A DNA stretch of 62,000 nt from Symbiodinium natans (taxonomy: Eukaryota; Sar; Dinophyceae; Suessiales; Symbiodiniaceae), in the NCBI GenBank assembly GCA_905221605.1, contig CAJNDS010001335.1, positions 200,001 to 262,000 of the forward strand, in the 5' to 3' direction. The notes beneath the pieces are model-generated. The model was given only the letters and a program-made list of their open reading frames with translations. It ran no database searches and was not told where the DNA came from. The translations under genes were made by a program, and so were the position numbers. Shown in pieces: positions 61,230 through 62,000 of this stretch (positions are counted from its first letter, which is position 1; the number at the start of each line of letters is the position of its first letter).

Positions 61230-61476
61230 TTGAGTCGCATCCAAAAATCCGTCGGCATCGAAGAGATCAGGGAAAGTCGAACCCTCGCGTTTTAACTTCA
61301 GCCATCGCCAAGGGCTTCGATTGACGCGGTATGGCAGAATGAAGCGTTTTGACTATCAGTTCTGCAGTCCACTCGACCTTAGAAGTGGATCTGATATACG
61401 AAAAACTGCGTAGCCCGAGACTCTTCTTATGACAAACACTTAGCCCGGCAAGGTTGAGATTCAGACACTTCTCCAA
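61230..61476 (-). CDS. possible broken coding segment
   Basis: One minus frame gives IRSTSKVEWTAELIVKTLHS; a second frame continues as YRVNRSPWRWLKLKREGSTF and PDLFDADGFLDATQ. A frameshift or an unseen small intron near 61340 would be needed. No family recognised. Confidence 0.3.
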
Positions 61477-61481
61477 AATAT

Positions 61482-61521
61482 GTTTTTGTTTTTCTTTTGG
61501 GGGGGGGGGTGGGGGGGGGGT
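61482..61521. repeat. T-rich tract followed by G-runs
   Basis: TTTTTGTTTTTCTTTT runs into G11, T and G10. Confidence 0.9.
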
Positions 61522-61794
61522 CCGTATGGTAAGGCGGCCCGTGGTGTCTAGGGTACCCCAAAACTATACTCCCCTTAGAACCTTAATTATACATAGTATG
61601 TTTAATATCCTCTTGGGTTTTATATCAACAAAAATAAAAAATAATTCCCAAGGGGGGCATAGAAAAAAAGACCAAAGTTTAGAGAAGTGACCATGTGGGC
61701 TGGCGGGCTGGGTGAAGACGCCGAACGGAGCTTACGCCGCAAACACGGGCCCTCCGTGCTGGTGCAATTGCGAGGAACATGTACTAGCGAACCC

Positions 61795-61862
61795 TACACC
61801 CTAAACCCTAAACCTTAAACCCTAAATCTTAAACCCTAAACCCTAAACCTTAACCCTAAACC
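61795..61862. repeat. CCCTAAA/CCTTAAA array
   Basis: About nine irregular units. Confidence 0.85.
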
Positions 61863-61970
61863 CGGCGCCTCCCTCCGCAAACCCGCGCCCCAAGTACCCA
61901 AGTAGCCCCTTTCCAGCCTGGTCCCAGACGATGCGCCCCCTGCACCTGAAAGCCAAGGTCAAGGCCATCG

Positions 61971-62000
61971 ATTCTCCCCTTATACTAGCAGCCCTAAATC
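61971..62000. mobile_element. element family D, cut by the window end
   Basis: TTCTCCCCTTATACTAGCAGCCC matches the left arm of family D; the remainder is outside the window. Confidence 0.45.

Noticed and set aside
1-62000. Dinoflagellate spliced-leader gene
   Set aside because: I looked for CCGTAGCCATTTTGGCTCAAG-like sequence in pieces on both strands and saw none.

Overview
The window looks like nuclear DNA of a protist with plant-type telomere repeats (TTTAGGG/CCCTAAA), most likely a dinoflagellate; an exact taxon cannot be assigned. Reasons: dozens of short interstitial TTTAGGG arrays on both strands, very short exons in long introns, exons almost all on one strand, GT-AG plus at least one apparent GC-AG intron, and many short palindromic elements that behave like introners (transposon-like introns). 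No bacterial operon, rRNA, tRNA or CRISPR structure was seen. Nearly every long ORF that ends in LNPKP or GFRV is translated telomere repeat and was not annotated.

Layout. (1) 0.6-9.4 kb, minus strand: exons of a polycystin-like (PKD2/TRPP) cation channel, with S1 and the start of the polycystin domain at 9.1-9.4 kb and the rest of the domain plus several membrane helices at 2.5-3.6 kb. (2) 10.6-17.4 kb, minus strand: exons of a voltage-gated cation channel carrying S1, S2, S3, S4 and the S4-S5 linker/S5. (3) 21.3-22.7 kb, minus strand: a multi-exon unknown protein gene. Excising two palindromic elements and a 47-nt intron gives one open frame across five exons. (4) 23-54 kb: many short, mostly minus-strand exon-like islands without a recognised product, between telomeric arrays, microsatellites and palindromic elements; a degraded RNase H-like retroelement fragment lies at 25.3-25.6 kb. 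(5) 54.7-62 kb: exon islands on both strands and a dense cluster of palindromic elements.

Main observation. The telomeric arrays seem to be built into introns. Exons in the minus-strand genes are often bracketed on the + strand as CCCTAAA-exon-TTTAGGG, so each intron begins with GTTTAGGG (the repeat supplies the GT donor) and has CCCTAAA repeats near its 3' end. Several unrelated terminal-inverted-repeat families (called A to J, L, N, O here) also carry a telomeric array inside them. Two copies of family C share the same array junctions, which points to an element that spreads with the array inside it.

Limits. All splice joins were made by eye. Isolated exon islands are uncertain because GC-rich islands are often open in several frames: some open islands inside the clearly spliced 14.8-17.3 kb intron show how easily false exons appear.
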